From positions 1 through 16,942 of the forward strand of contig JANOBY010000403.1 in the NCBI GenBank assembly GCA_031411935.1: a DNA stretch of 16,942 nt. Reading direction: 5' to 3'. Shown piece by piece: positions 1-6,226 of the stretch. Each line of letters begins with the position of its first letter. Within the stretch, counting starts at the first letter, position 1. The position numbers and the translations under genes are program-made. The notes under the pieces are model-generated. The model saw nothing but the letters and a program-made list of their open reading frames with translations, was not told where the DNA came from and searched no databases. The stretch comes from JAQGHR01 sp031411935. Its GTDB lineage: Bacteria > Planctomycetota > Planctomycetia > Isosphaerales > Isosphaeraceae.

Positions 1-145
1 GCTTCCCGGCGAGCCAGTGCAGGTCGGCCTCGCTGTCGCCCTTCGCAACCCCGAGCAGGACGAACCATCCCTGGGCGATCGAGCCCACCACGTCTTCGCG
101 GACTCGCACCTCGGCATTCCGTACTCGCTGGATCACGGCGAGCAT
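1..145 (-). CDS. dtd: D-aminoacyl-tRNA deacylase, 5' part (partial)
   Basis: This is the first 48 codons of a gene that runs off the left edge of the window. The protein begins MLAVIQRVRNAEVRV, followed by a GSIAQGWFVLLGVAKGD segment, which matches the N-terminus of bacterial DTD (D-tyrosyl-tRNA deacylase), including its LLGVAxGD strand. The family removes D-amino acids mischarged onto tRNA, acting as a cytoplasmic homodimer. The catalytic SQFTL motif and the C-terminal Gly-cisPro motif lie beyond the edge and cannot be checked. The ATG at 145-143 lies 7 bp after the stop of the asparagine synthase gene. The GAGG ribosome site overlaps that upstream TGA (TGAGG), so the two genes are probably co-transcribed and translated in close succession. 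The identification rests on the N-terminal match alone, but that match is strong. Confidence 0.85.
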   Translation of the reverse strand, partial: MLAVIQRVRNAEVRVREDVVGSIAQGWFVLLGVAKGDSEADLHWLAGK

Positions 146-152
146 AAAAACC

Positions 153-2171
153 TCAGACCCCGCCCGCGATGGCGACCGGTTCGGTGAGCATTTCGCGGGA
201 CTTGTATTCCGTGGGGAGCCGATTTCCGGCGAACTCGGGCGCTGTCCACGTGGGAAGCTCGCACAGCCCTCCGCCGCAGAACATGTGGTGCCAGAGCATC
301 GTGGAAACCACGTTGGTGAGGCCCAGGTCGAGCACGAACCGCCTCATGGTGATGCGGGGGATGGCCCTCTGCCACGAGACCTCTCGGGCCACGGCCTTCG
401 GGTCGAAATAGCCGGCGGCCTTCAGGGATTCGGGGCTGAGAAGCTGGTCCACCCACGTCGGCCGATGCGACCCGAGGAAGGTCTGGGCCAGGCTCGACCG
501 GAACATGGTCTTGGGCCGATTGGCGATCTGTTGCGGAAGGGTTTTTTTCGCGACCTGCCGCAAGATCCACTTCTCGATCTTGCCGTTAAGTTTGTATTCG
601 GGGGCGATCTGAGAACAGAAATTGATCACATCATCATCGAGGAACGGGTATCGTGCCTCGACGGAGTTGTGCATCGAAATGCGGTCTCCCTTGGCGACCA
701 TCAGCAGCCCCGCGAGCATCATCTTGTAGCCCACGTAGAGCGACTGATTCAGGGGGGCCCACCGGGCAATCCGCTCGTTGTCGATGTTGAGGTCGGAATA
801 GGCGGAGTGATCGCTCAGGTCTTTCCACATCGCATCACTGTAGAGGATCGGTCGCGCCTGGCCAATCATGTCGTAAAGCTCTTGCTGGGCGGGTCGGATC
901 CCGCGCATGGGGCGGAGTTCGGCACGTCGGGATTTCCCTCCGCCGATCATCCCGAGCATGACGGCGCGGAAACCGTTCAGGGGCGGCCGGCCGATGCTCT
1001 TCATGAGCCTGTCGCGAAGTGCCTGACCCTTGAACCAGATGTACCCGGCGAGCGCCTCGTCTGCCCCCTCGCCCGTGAGGACAACTTTGTAGCCCTGCTC
1101 GTGGACCGCAGCGGAAAGCCGCATGAGGGCAGCACACGAGGTATCCATGACGGGCCCCTCGGCCGCCACGACCAGTTCGGGAAAGGCGTTGGCGACGCTA
1201 CTCTTGTTCATGGTTACGGTCGTCAGCGGGGAGCCCAGGATCTGGGCCGCCTCCGTCGATTGAGCGCGCTCGTCGGGGCCGGCCTTATCAAATCCAATCG
1301 TGAACGACGGGACCGCCGCGCCTCGCTGACGAGAGCTCAGGCCCAGGACCACCGTGGAGTCGAGCCCGCCGCTGATGTAACTCACCACCGGCACGTCGCC
1401 GCGCAGACGCCTCTCGACGGATCTGCGGAGGATATCCTCGAACTCATCTACGAGGGGAGATGGGTCGTCCATCCGCCTTTCTTGCCCCGCGTCAGGGAAA
1501 TCGAGATCCCAGTACTGGTGGATCGAGATCTTGCCGTCGCGGACCTTGAGGAAATGGCCGGGCGGAAGCGACTTGACCCCAGCAAAGCAGGTCCGGGTTG
1601 TCCCCGCGCAGAAGAACGAGAAGAAGTGATCGATACCTTTCACGTCGGCCTGGGCCGCCACCAACCCGCTCGACAGGAGGGCTTTGATTTCCGACCCCCA
1701 GAGGAGCCACCCATCGCGTTCGGCATAATAAAGCGGGCAGATCCCTGCGCGATCCCTGCCGAGAATCAGCGTTCGGGTGCGTCGATCCCAGAGCGATACG
1801 GCGAACTGGCCGCGGGCCTTTTCGAACATTCCTTCCTGGTGATCCTCGTAGAGGTGAACCCAGGATTCGGTGTCGCAACGGGTGGCGAGGTGGTGCCCGC
1901 GGGCGAGCAGATCGCGGCGGATCTCCGGATATTCAAAGAGTTCGCCGTTGAAGGCGACCCAGATACTCCCGTCTTCGTTCGACAGCGGCTGACGGCCCCC
2001 GGCGAGATCGATAATCGAGAGCCTTCTTGCCCCCAGGGCGACACCCGGCTCATGGTAGGTGTGCTCGTCGTCGGGGCCTCTATGGGCGATGGCCCCGGTC
2101 ATGTTCAGCAGTCCTCGCCTGGCGAAATCGCGCTGACCCGTCAGATCCAAGGCACCGGCAATTCCGCACAT
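153..2171 (-). CDS. asnB: Asparagine synthase (glutamine-hydrolysing)
   Basis: This 672-residue two-domain amidotransferase would convert aspartate, glutamine and ATP to asparagine in the cytoplasm. The N-terminal class II glutaminase domain (about 1-200) has the nucleophile Cys2 in MCGIAG, HRGPDD at 30-35, RLSIIDL at 50-56, FNGE at 74-77 and Asp100 in CDTES. The synthetase domain has the ATP PP-loop SGGLDST (267-273), GEGADE (367-372) and SVEARYPFLD (503-512). The loop usually read as DRxGIKPLYY is DRAGICPLYY here, with Cys in place of Lys. The protein is longer than E. coli AsnB (about 550 residues) and closer to the 610-670-residue forms found in many bacteria, some of which act in polysaccharide or peptide pathways. 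GAGGAG lies 11 nt before the ATG. It is followed within 7 bp by dtd. The enzyme class is firm; a primary biosynthetic role is likely but not proven. Confidence 0.93.
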   Translation of the reverse strand: MCGIAGALDLTGQRDFARRGLLNMTGAIAHRGPDDEHTYHEPGVALGARRLSIIDLAGGRQPLSNEDGSIWVAFNGELFEYPEIRRDLLARGHHLATRCDTESWVHLYEDHQEGMFEKARGQFAVSLWDRRTRTLILGRDRAGICPLYYAERDGWLLWGSEIKALLSSGLVAAQADVKGIDHFFSFFCAGTTRTCFAGVKSLPPGHFLKVRDGKISIHQYWDLDFPDAGQERRMDDPSPLVDEFEDILRRSVERRLRGDVPVVSYISGGLDSTVVLGLSSRQRGAAVPSFTIGFDKAGPDERAQSTEAAQILGSPLTTVTMNKSSVANAFPELVVAAEGPVMDTSCAALMRLSAAVHEQGYKVVLTGEGADEALAGYIWFKGQALRDRLMKSIGRPPLNGFRAVMLGMIGGGKSRRAELRPMRGIRPAQQELYDMIGQARPILYSDAMWKDLSDHSAYSDLNIDNERIARWAPLNQSLYVGYKMMLAGLLMVAKGDRISMHNSVEARYPFLDDDVINFCSQIAPEYKLNGKIEKWILRQVAKKTLPQQIANRPKTMFRSSLAQTFLGSHRPTWVDQLLSPESLKAAGYFDPKAVAREVSWQRAIPRITMRRFVLDLGLTNVVSTMLWHHMFCGGGLCELPTWTAPEFAGNRLPTEYKSREMLTEPVAIAGGV

Positions 2172-2260
2172 GGTGACGACGTCTCCTCAGGTGGCGCACT
2201 CATTGAGGCCTCCGGTCGTTCACCCGTGAGAGGAGATGAACCGGACCGCTTTCCACCGGA

Positions 2261-2289
2261 ACTATAACCTATTTTGCCGTGCTTAAGGC
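2261..2289 (-). promoter_or_regulatory. Weak candidate promoter for the asparagine synthase gene
   Basis: A TATAGT hexamer (minus strand, 2266-2261) matches the -10 consensus at 5 of 6 bases and would place transcription start about 85 nt before the asnB ATG. No good -35 box lies at normal spacing: at 17 bp the hexamer is GCCTTA. The rest of the 276-bp gap (2172-2447) has no coding frame I can support and no clear terminator for the nitrilase gene upstream. Confidence 0.22.
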
Positions 2290-2447
2290 CCTGGAAATCC
2301 ATTCCCCGTCCGTTGTGGATGAGTCGAGGACAACGAAGGCTCGGGATCGTCAGCCAGGACGGCGAGTGGACGCGACTCTCCGCCTGTGGGCGAGCCCATA
2401 GACGACCCGGGCTACCACCCCGATCCAAAGGGTGCCAACACGGAAAA

Positions 2448-3296
2448 TCACGCCGCGAAAACCGACGGGGACGTAGAAGCCCACTGGCGATGCCCTCGTA
2501 GAGAATGAAGTGTGATATCGGAGAGGAGAACCTGCTCTGAGCTTCCCGCAAGGCAGGCCGCCCCGTGGTGGCCGTCAGCGATGCAGCTTTGTCCGGCGAA
2601 CCGATCCCGAATCTTTTCGGTGATCCACGTCCCGACGAACGGGATGGTCGTCTGAGTATGGCCAGTCTGATTCGCGAACACGACAGGCACGCCCAGATCC
2701 TTCGCGACCGAGGCGGGAATCGCACTTGCGAGCGGACCCACATGGCCGAAGAGCCAGTGGCTCTTGCTCGTCTCCCGGCACGAAAACTCGGGCCAAGCGG
2801 CCGAGATGATCGCTAGGTCGATCCGGTCGCGATAATCGTCCCAGACTCTGCGATAAATCATGTCGGCACAGATCGCAAAACCGATCCTACCGAAGGGCGT
2901 GTTCGCCACCACGGCCTCACGACCGGGGCGGAACCGGAACCTTTCCCAGAAGACGAGATGGCGCTTACGGTAGATCGTCACCTCACCGCTCGCAAGGCAG
3001 AGGGCCAGCGAGTCGTAAAGATGATGCCCGTCGCTCTCGACGAATCCGCAGGCGATGGCCATATTCCACTGCTGGCTACGACGACGAAGGTGAGAGATCG
3101 TGGGGCCATCTCGTGGCTCGGATAGTGGGGCATAATCGGGAATCAGTCCATAGCCCGTATTGGCCATTTCAGGCAAGACTGCGAGTGCGACTTCCGCCTG
3201 GGCGGCTTCGAGAAGCAAGCCGTCGGCGCGTTCCAGGTTGAGAGAGGTCATCCCGGGTATTGAAGGCATCTGGATGGCGGCAACGGTGATCTTCAA
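2448..3296 (-). CDS. Carbon-nitrogen hydrolase (nitrilase superfamily)
   Basis: This 282-residue cytoplasmic hydrolase has the complete nitrilase-superfamily triad: Glu43 in LPEMANTGYG, Lys111 in IYRKRHL and Cys143 in FAICADMIYR. A second glutamate at 118 (FWERF) is at the position often seen in this fold. Family members cleave amides or nitriles or transfer the acyl group; the substrate cannot be told from sequence. The usual superfamily length is 260-300. The start is TTG (3296-3294), chosen because it gives the canonical N-terminus MKITVAAIQMPS and has AAGGGG 6 nt upstream; no ATG precedes the conserved strand. The gene starts 32 bp after the PEGA lipoprotein stop, so the two are probably co-transcribed. 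The last 15 or so residues are unremarkable, and I saw no convincing continuation in another frame. Confidence 0.88.
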   Translation of the reverse strand: MKITVAAIQMPSIPGMTSLNLERADGLLLEAAQAEVALAVLPEMANTGYGLIPDYAPLSEPRDGPTISHLRRRSQQWNMAIACGFVESDGHHLYDSLALCLASGEVTIYRKRHLVFWERFRFRPGREAVVANTPFGRIGFAICADMIYRRVWDDYRDRIDLAIISAAWPEFSCRETSKSHWLFGHVGPLASAIPASVAKDLGVPVVFANQTGHTQTTIPFVGTWITEKIRDRFAGQSCIADGHHGAACLAGSSEQVLLSDITLHSLRGHRQWASTSPSVFAA

Positions 3297-3328
3297 GGCT
3301 GACCCCTTGCGAGGAGCGTTCGAGGAGG

Positions 3329-3796
3329 TTAACGAGCCAGTCCAAGCCTCTGCAGCAAGGTCCGCCGTTTCGGCGGAAGGGGCATATTGGCTTGTTGTCG
3401 CAGGTCCTGTGCCCGATTGAGAACATCAGAGCTGGGCGCATTGGCCGCGGGGACCATGCGGTACTCGAAGTCCCGTTCGTCTCGCAGCGTGATGGGCAGG
3501 AGATTCTCTGTGAAGAAGTCGGTGAAGTTGTTGTCCCACCACGGGGCAGGCATAGGCTGGATCACTCGTTGAGTTTCATAGCCGTCGGCCACGAGCGTGA
3601 TGTCGCGATCGCCGTAATAGACGAAAGATTTGGAAACGGGCGCCGCGCCGATTTCCTCCCCGTTAACGTAAACGAGCGTTCCCGGCACGTCGGTGCGGAT
3701 CGAATAGCGTCGCTTAACGCATCCGGGCGCGCAGACGACCAACGTCATCGCGATCGCGGCAATCGAGCTCTGCCGAACGTATCGTCCGTGCACCAT
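3329..3796 (-). CDS. PEGA-type lipoprotein
   Basis: This 155-residue exported lipoprotein has a short basic N-terminus, a hydrophobic stretch (11-22) and a lipobox ending in APGC, which would lipidate Cys26. Residues about 33-75 read as a PEGA-like beta-sandwich repeat: the sequence TDVPGTLVYVNGEEIGAAP, then VSKSFVYYGDRDITLVADGY. Such repeats occur in surface proteins and are thought to bind or pack against the envelope. A Trp- and Phe-rich segment follows (PAPWWDNNFTDFF, 83-95), then a basic C-terminus. The frame is open back to 3895, but the ATG at 3796 is preferred: AAGGAGG lies 7 nt before it and a signal sequence starts right there, while a predicted promoter lies inside the longer frame. 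The nitrilase gene follows 32 bp downstream. The specific function is unknown. Confidence 0.85.
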   Translation of the reverse strand: MVHGRYVRQSSIAAIAMTLVVCAPGCVKRRYSIRTDVPGTLVYVNGEEIGAAPVSKSFVYYGDRDITLVADGYETQRVIQPMPAPWWDNNFTDFFTENLLPITLRDERDFEYRMVPAANAPSSDVLNRAQDLRQQANMPLPPKRRTLLQRLGLAR

Positions 3797-3855
3797 GCGT
3801 GGGCCTCCTTGCCGCCGCGTGGGGAACCGGTCCGGGCCTTGAAGGCTCGTCCCGT

Positions 3856-3878
3856 CGCCTTGATTCTCCGTCAAGGCG
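3856..3878. repeat. Perfect 8-bp dyad near the lipoprotein transcription start
   Basis: CGCCTTGA (3856-3863) and TCAAGGCG (3871-3878) are exact reverse complements around a 7-nt spacer. On the minus strand the dyad starts about 5 bp after the predicted -10 box, so it overlaps the expected transcription start. It could be a repressor operator or a 5'-end mRNA hairpin; sequence alone does not separate these. Confidence 0.5.
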
Positions 3879-3882
3879 GCGA

Positions 3883-3911
3883 ATCTTAACCACAAGACGG
3901 GATCTCGGCAA
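3883..3911 (-). promoter_or_regulatory. Sigma70-like promoter for the lipoprotein-nitrilase pair
   Basis: TTGCCG (3911-3906) and TAAGAT (3888-3883) on the minus strand are separated by 17 bp, each matching the consensus at 4 of 6 positions. Transcription would begin near 3876 and leave about an 80-nt leader before the ATG at 3796. The strict spacing and position make it plausible, but it is untested. Confidence 0.42.
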
Positions 3912-3986
3912 GGTGGCTTGGCGCGTGCGATTGATCGCGGTCATGATGGCTTAAAGCGCCCATCGAAGCTCGGAGAACGAACCGTG

Positions 3987-5450
3987 ATGCAATGGAAATC
4001 GACCCTCTCCACCCTTTCGTCAATGGACTCGGCCTGGGTCGCCCTGGGGCTGTTCGAGGGCCAGTCCGTGCCGAACGACTGGCCCTCTGCAGATCTCATT
4101 GCGTCGCTTCAGACCTCGGGTGATTTCGCCTGCACCATCGGAGAGACCCTTCCCCTGTTCGGCGCCGCCGGTGGTACTCGTTCCATCTTACTTTTCGGAC
4201 TCGGCCGCAAGCAGGCATTCCACGCGGGCACGGCCTACCAGGCCGGGGTCGCGATCTCGAAGCGACTTTCCTCGAAGCCCCGATCTTCGTTGGCGGTGGC
4301 CCTGCCCTCGTCTGAGGCCGAAATGATCTCGTCAATGGCGGCGGGACTGGTTGTCGGGACAGTGGGACCGGGCCTCCGTAAGCTGGAAAAGTCCCGCCAC
4401 CCGTTCGAGATGGTCGAGTTTATCCAGGTCGAGGAAGGCGATCCGGTCGTCATCATCAAGGCCATTCAGGAAGGCCGCCTCACGGGCGAGGGGATAAACC
4501 TGGCGCGAGAGCTCGTGAACTTGCCCCCCGCCGACAAGACGCCGGAGATCTTTGCGGATTTCGCAGCGAAAATCGCGTTAGACAACGAGCTAGAGTGCGA
4601 GGTTTGGGACAGATCCCGCCTCTCGGCCGAGCGATTCGGAGGGGTCCTGGCAGTCGCCAGCGGTTCCGATCATGACCCTCGCTTCGTGCAGATGCGTTAT
4701 CGCGGGGCCGGAGAGGGGCATCCCGTCGTGTCCCTGGTGGGTAAAGGGGTCACGTTCGATTCGGGCGGGCTGTCACTCAAACCCTCGGCGTCGATGGAGG
4801 ACATGAAGTGCGATATGGCGGGGGCGGCCACCGTCCTTGCTACGATTCAGATTGCGGCGAAACTGGAGCTTCCGGTCAACGTCGATGCCTCGTTCGCCCT
4901 CACCGAGAACATGACCGGAGGCCGTGCGATGAAGCTAGGCGACGTGATCACCATGCGGAATGGGCTGACGGTCGAGGTCCTGAATACTGACGCCGAGGGG
5001 AGGTTGATCCTGGCCGACGTGCTCAGTTACGTGACCGAATCGCGACCCGCATTGGTTGTGGATCTTGCCACCCTCACAGGCGCTTGTATGGTGGCCCTCG
5101 GCAACAAGGTGGCCGGCCTTTTCGCCAATTCTGAGTCCTCGGCGAGCGCCGTCCTGGAAGCCTGTCGCTGGTCCGGCGAGCGGGCCTGGCGAATGCCGAT
5201 GGACGACGATTACGGCGACTTGATCAAGAGCAAGGTGGCCGAGATCAAGAATGTCGGGGGAAAGTGGGGCGGGGCCATCACCGCCGCAAAGTTTCTTCAG
5301 CGATTCGTCGGTGATTCTTCGTGGGCTCACCTGGATATCGCGGGGCCGTCCTGGGCGGACGAAGAATCGTCAACCCGAGACGCGGGGGGTACAGGGTGCT
5401 TCGTTCGGACTCTGGTCACTCTATTGAAACAGACATCGTCGCGAGCCTGA
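3987..5450 (+). CDS. pepA: Leucyl aminopeptidase, M17 family
   Basis: This 487-residue cytoplasmic dimetallo-aminopeptidase removes N-terminal amino acids from peptides. The C-terminal catalytic domain is intact: VGKGVTFDSGG supplies Lys253 and Asp258, KCDMAG supplies Asp276, and the M17 signature NTDAEGRL (333-340) supplies Asp335, Glu337 and the catalytic Arg339. NMTGGRAMKLGD and DLATLTGAC are also typical. The N-terminal domain (about 1-150) is divergent, as usual for this family, which is normally about 480-510 residues long. The frame is open from 3918, but GGAG at 3972-3975 points to GTG 3984 (8 nt) or ATG 3987 (11 nt); I chose the ATG. This is the only complete plus-strand gene, divergent from the PEGA lipoprotein and convergent with the next gene. 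Confidence 0.93.
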   Translation: MQWKSTLSTLSSMDSAWVALGLFEGQSVPNDWPSADLIASLQTSGDFACTIGETLPLFGAAGGTRSILLFGLGRKQAFHAGTAYQAGVAISKRLSSKPRSSLAVALPSSEAEMISSMAAGLVVGTVGPGLRKLEKSRHPFEMVEFIQVEEGDPVVIIKAIQEGRLTGEGINLARELVNLPPADKTPEIFADFAAKIALDNELECEVWDRSRLSAERFGGVLAVASGSDHDPRFVQMRYRGAGEGHPVVSLVGKGVTFDSGGLSLKPSASMEDMKCDMAGAATVLATIQIAAKLELPVNVDASFALTENMTGGRAMKLGDVITMRNGLTVEVLNTDAEGRLILADVLSYVTESRPALVVDLATLTGACMVALGNKVAGLFANSESSASAVLEACRWSGERAWRMPMDDDYGDLIKSKVAEIKNVGGKWGGAITAAKFLQRFVGDSSWAHLDIAGPSWADEESSTRDAGGTGCFVRTLVTLLKQTSSRA

Positions 5451-5462
5451 CCCATTCCTGAA

Positions 5463-5491
5463 GGCTGAGCCATGTCCATCGTGGCTCAGCC
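5463..5491. terminator. Perfect hairpin between convergent genes
   Basis: GGCTGAGCCA (5463-5472) and TGGCTCAGCC (5482-5491) form a perfect 10-bp stem with a 9-nt loop. It sits 12 bp after the aminopeptidase stop and contains the TGA stop (5486-5488) and the last codon (GGC, 5489-5491) of the opposite gene. The position suits a bidirectional terminator, but neither side has a T-tract, so intrinsic termination is not assured. Confidence 0.45.
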
Positions 5492-5941
5492 GGCCTGCAT
5501 GAGGCTATGGGCGAACCGACATTCAAGGCGGCGGCTATTGATGTCCAGCATCTCGAGGATATCGACGACCTCGTCGATGAAAAGTTCCTCGTCAATTGCC
5601 CAGCAGAGGACGTCGAGATTCTCCCAACCAGACTTCAAACGAACCACAATCTGGTCGATCAGGTCCGCGTTCTCGAACTCTCGACCGAGGAGCCCGAAGT
5701 CGTCGTGATCGAGCTCGATCCAGAAGGTTCGTCCTTGCAGGTGTTCGAGCCACCGATCGCGCAGGAACCCATGCCAATGCTCGCGGACCCACAGTCGGAT
5801 GCCCCACTCGCCGACGTCGTGCCCGGCGCGTTCGCTGAGGATCCATTTGAACTCCAGGGCTTCGATCTCACCCTGTGTAAACACGCTACGCCTGGGAGCC
5901 GACCTGTGCGTCAAGGAGTCGTGGGGGCTACACTGGCACAT
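5486..5941 (-). CDS. Trp-rich conserved hypothetical protein
   Basis: This predicted 151-residue soluble protein has no signal peptide or membrane segment. It is acidic and has eight tryptophans, with landmarks FTQGEIEALEFKW (21-33), WVREHWHGFLRDRWLEHLQG (51-70), FWIELDHDDFGLL (73-85) and VVDILEMLDINSRR (125-138). I recall similar unnamed proteins from planctomycetes but can name no family. The minus strand is chosen over a 169-codon plus-strand frame because its product looks like a folded protein, while the opposite reading is a low-complexity acidic antisense product. ATG 5941 has a GGGGGA purine run about 8 nt upstream; a GTG at 5956 is the alternative. The gene lies alone between convergent pepA and the end of the propeller operon. 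Function is unknown. Confidence 0.72.
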   Translation of the reverse strand: MCQCSPHDSLTHRSAPRRSVFTQGEIEALEFKWILSERAGHDVGEWGIRLWVREHWHGFLRDRWLEHLQGRTFWIELDHDDFGLLGREFENADLIDQIVVRLKSGWENLDVLCWAIDEELFIDEVVDILEMLDINSRRLECRFAHSLMQAG

Positions 5942-6167
5942 CGCAATTTCCCCCACACCTCAACTCACTCCCGCAGGAATGAGCCTCGGACGCTTCAGCG
6001 ACTTCTGAGGTCATGAAAGACGGGATCAAACCATCCTCCCTTCGCCCATGCGGTCCAGGACCGTGTCTAAAGTTCACCAAACTGCACTTAGAAGGATAAT
6101 CCACATCCATGACTGAGGCAAGGGGGGAGAAAGGCCGCGAGAGATCTCATGTGATCGACACACTCAA

Positions 6168-6208
6168 AAATCTCCATGAATACCAATGGATGATACATTG
6201 GGAGATTT
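6168..6208 (-). terminator. Two-tier hairpin terminator of the peptidase/propeller operon
   Basis: Read on the minus strand, an outer stem (AAATCTC with GAGATTT) encloses an inner perfect stem (CCAATG with CATTGG, 7-nt loop), with an 8-nt unpaired stretch on the 3' side between them. It begins 19 bp after the propeller gene stop. The 3' arm runs directly into T residues (GGAGATTTTTGAG), as in an intrinsic terminator. The stem is AT-rich, so termination may be only moderate. Confidence 0.5.
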
Positions 6209-6226
6209 CACGAGACTTGCCTCGGC

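Noticed and set aside
285..2267. A 660-codon plus-strand frame opposite the asparagine synthase gene
   Set aside because: It is the antisense of a gene with every catalytic motif intact. Long antisense frames are common in GC-rich genes, and its product has no recognisable domain and the Arg/Gly/Asp-rich bias of a shadow frame.
2141..2743. A 200-codon minus frame bridging the nitrilase end and the asparagine synthase start, considered as a frameshifted nitrilase tail
   Set aside because: Its product is Ser/Arg/Pro-rich without nitrilase features, and the nitrilase already has a normal length and an intact core.
5507..6016. A 169-codon plus-strand frame opposite the Trp-rich gene
   Set aside because: The product is low-complexity and acidic, has no ribosome site, and would run head-on through the hairpin region. 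The minus reading looks far more protein-like.
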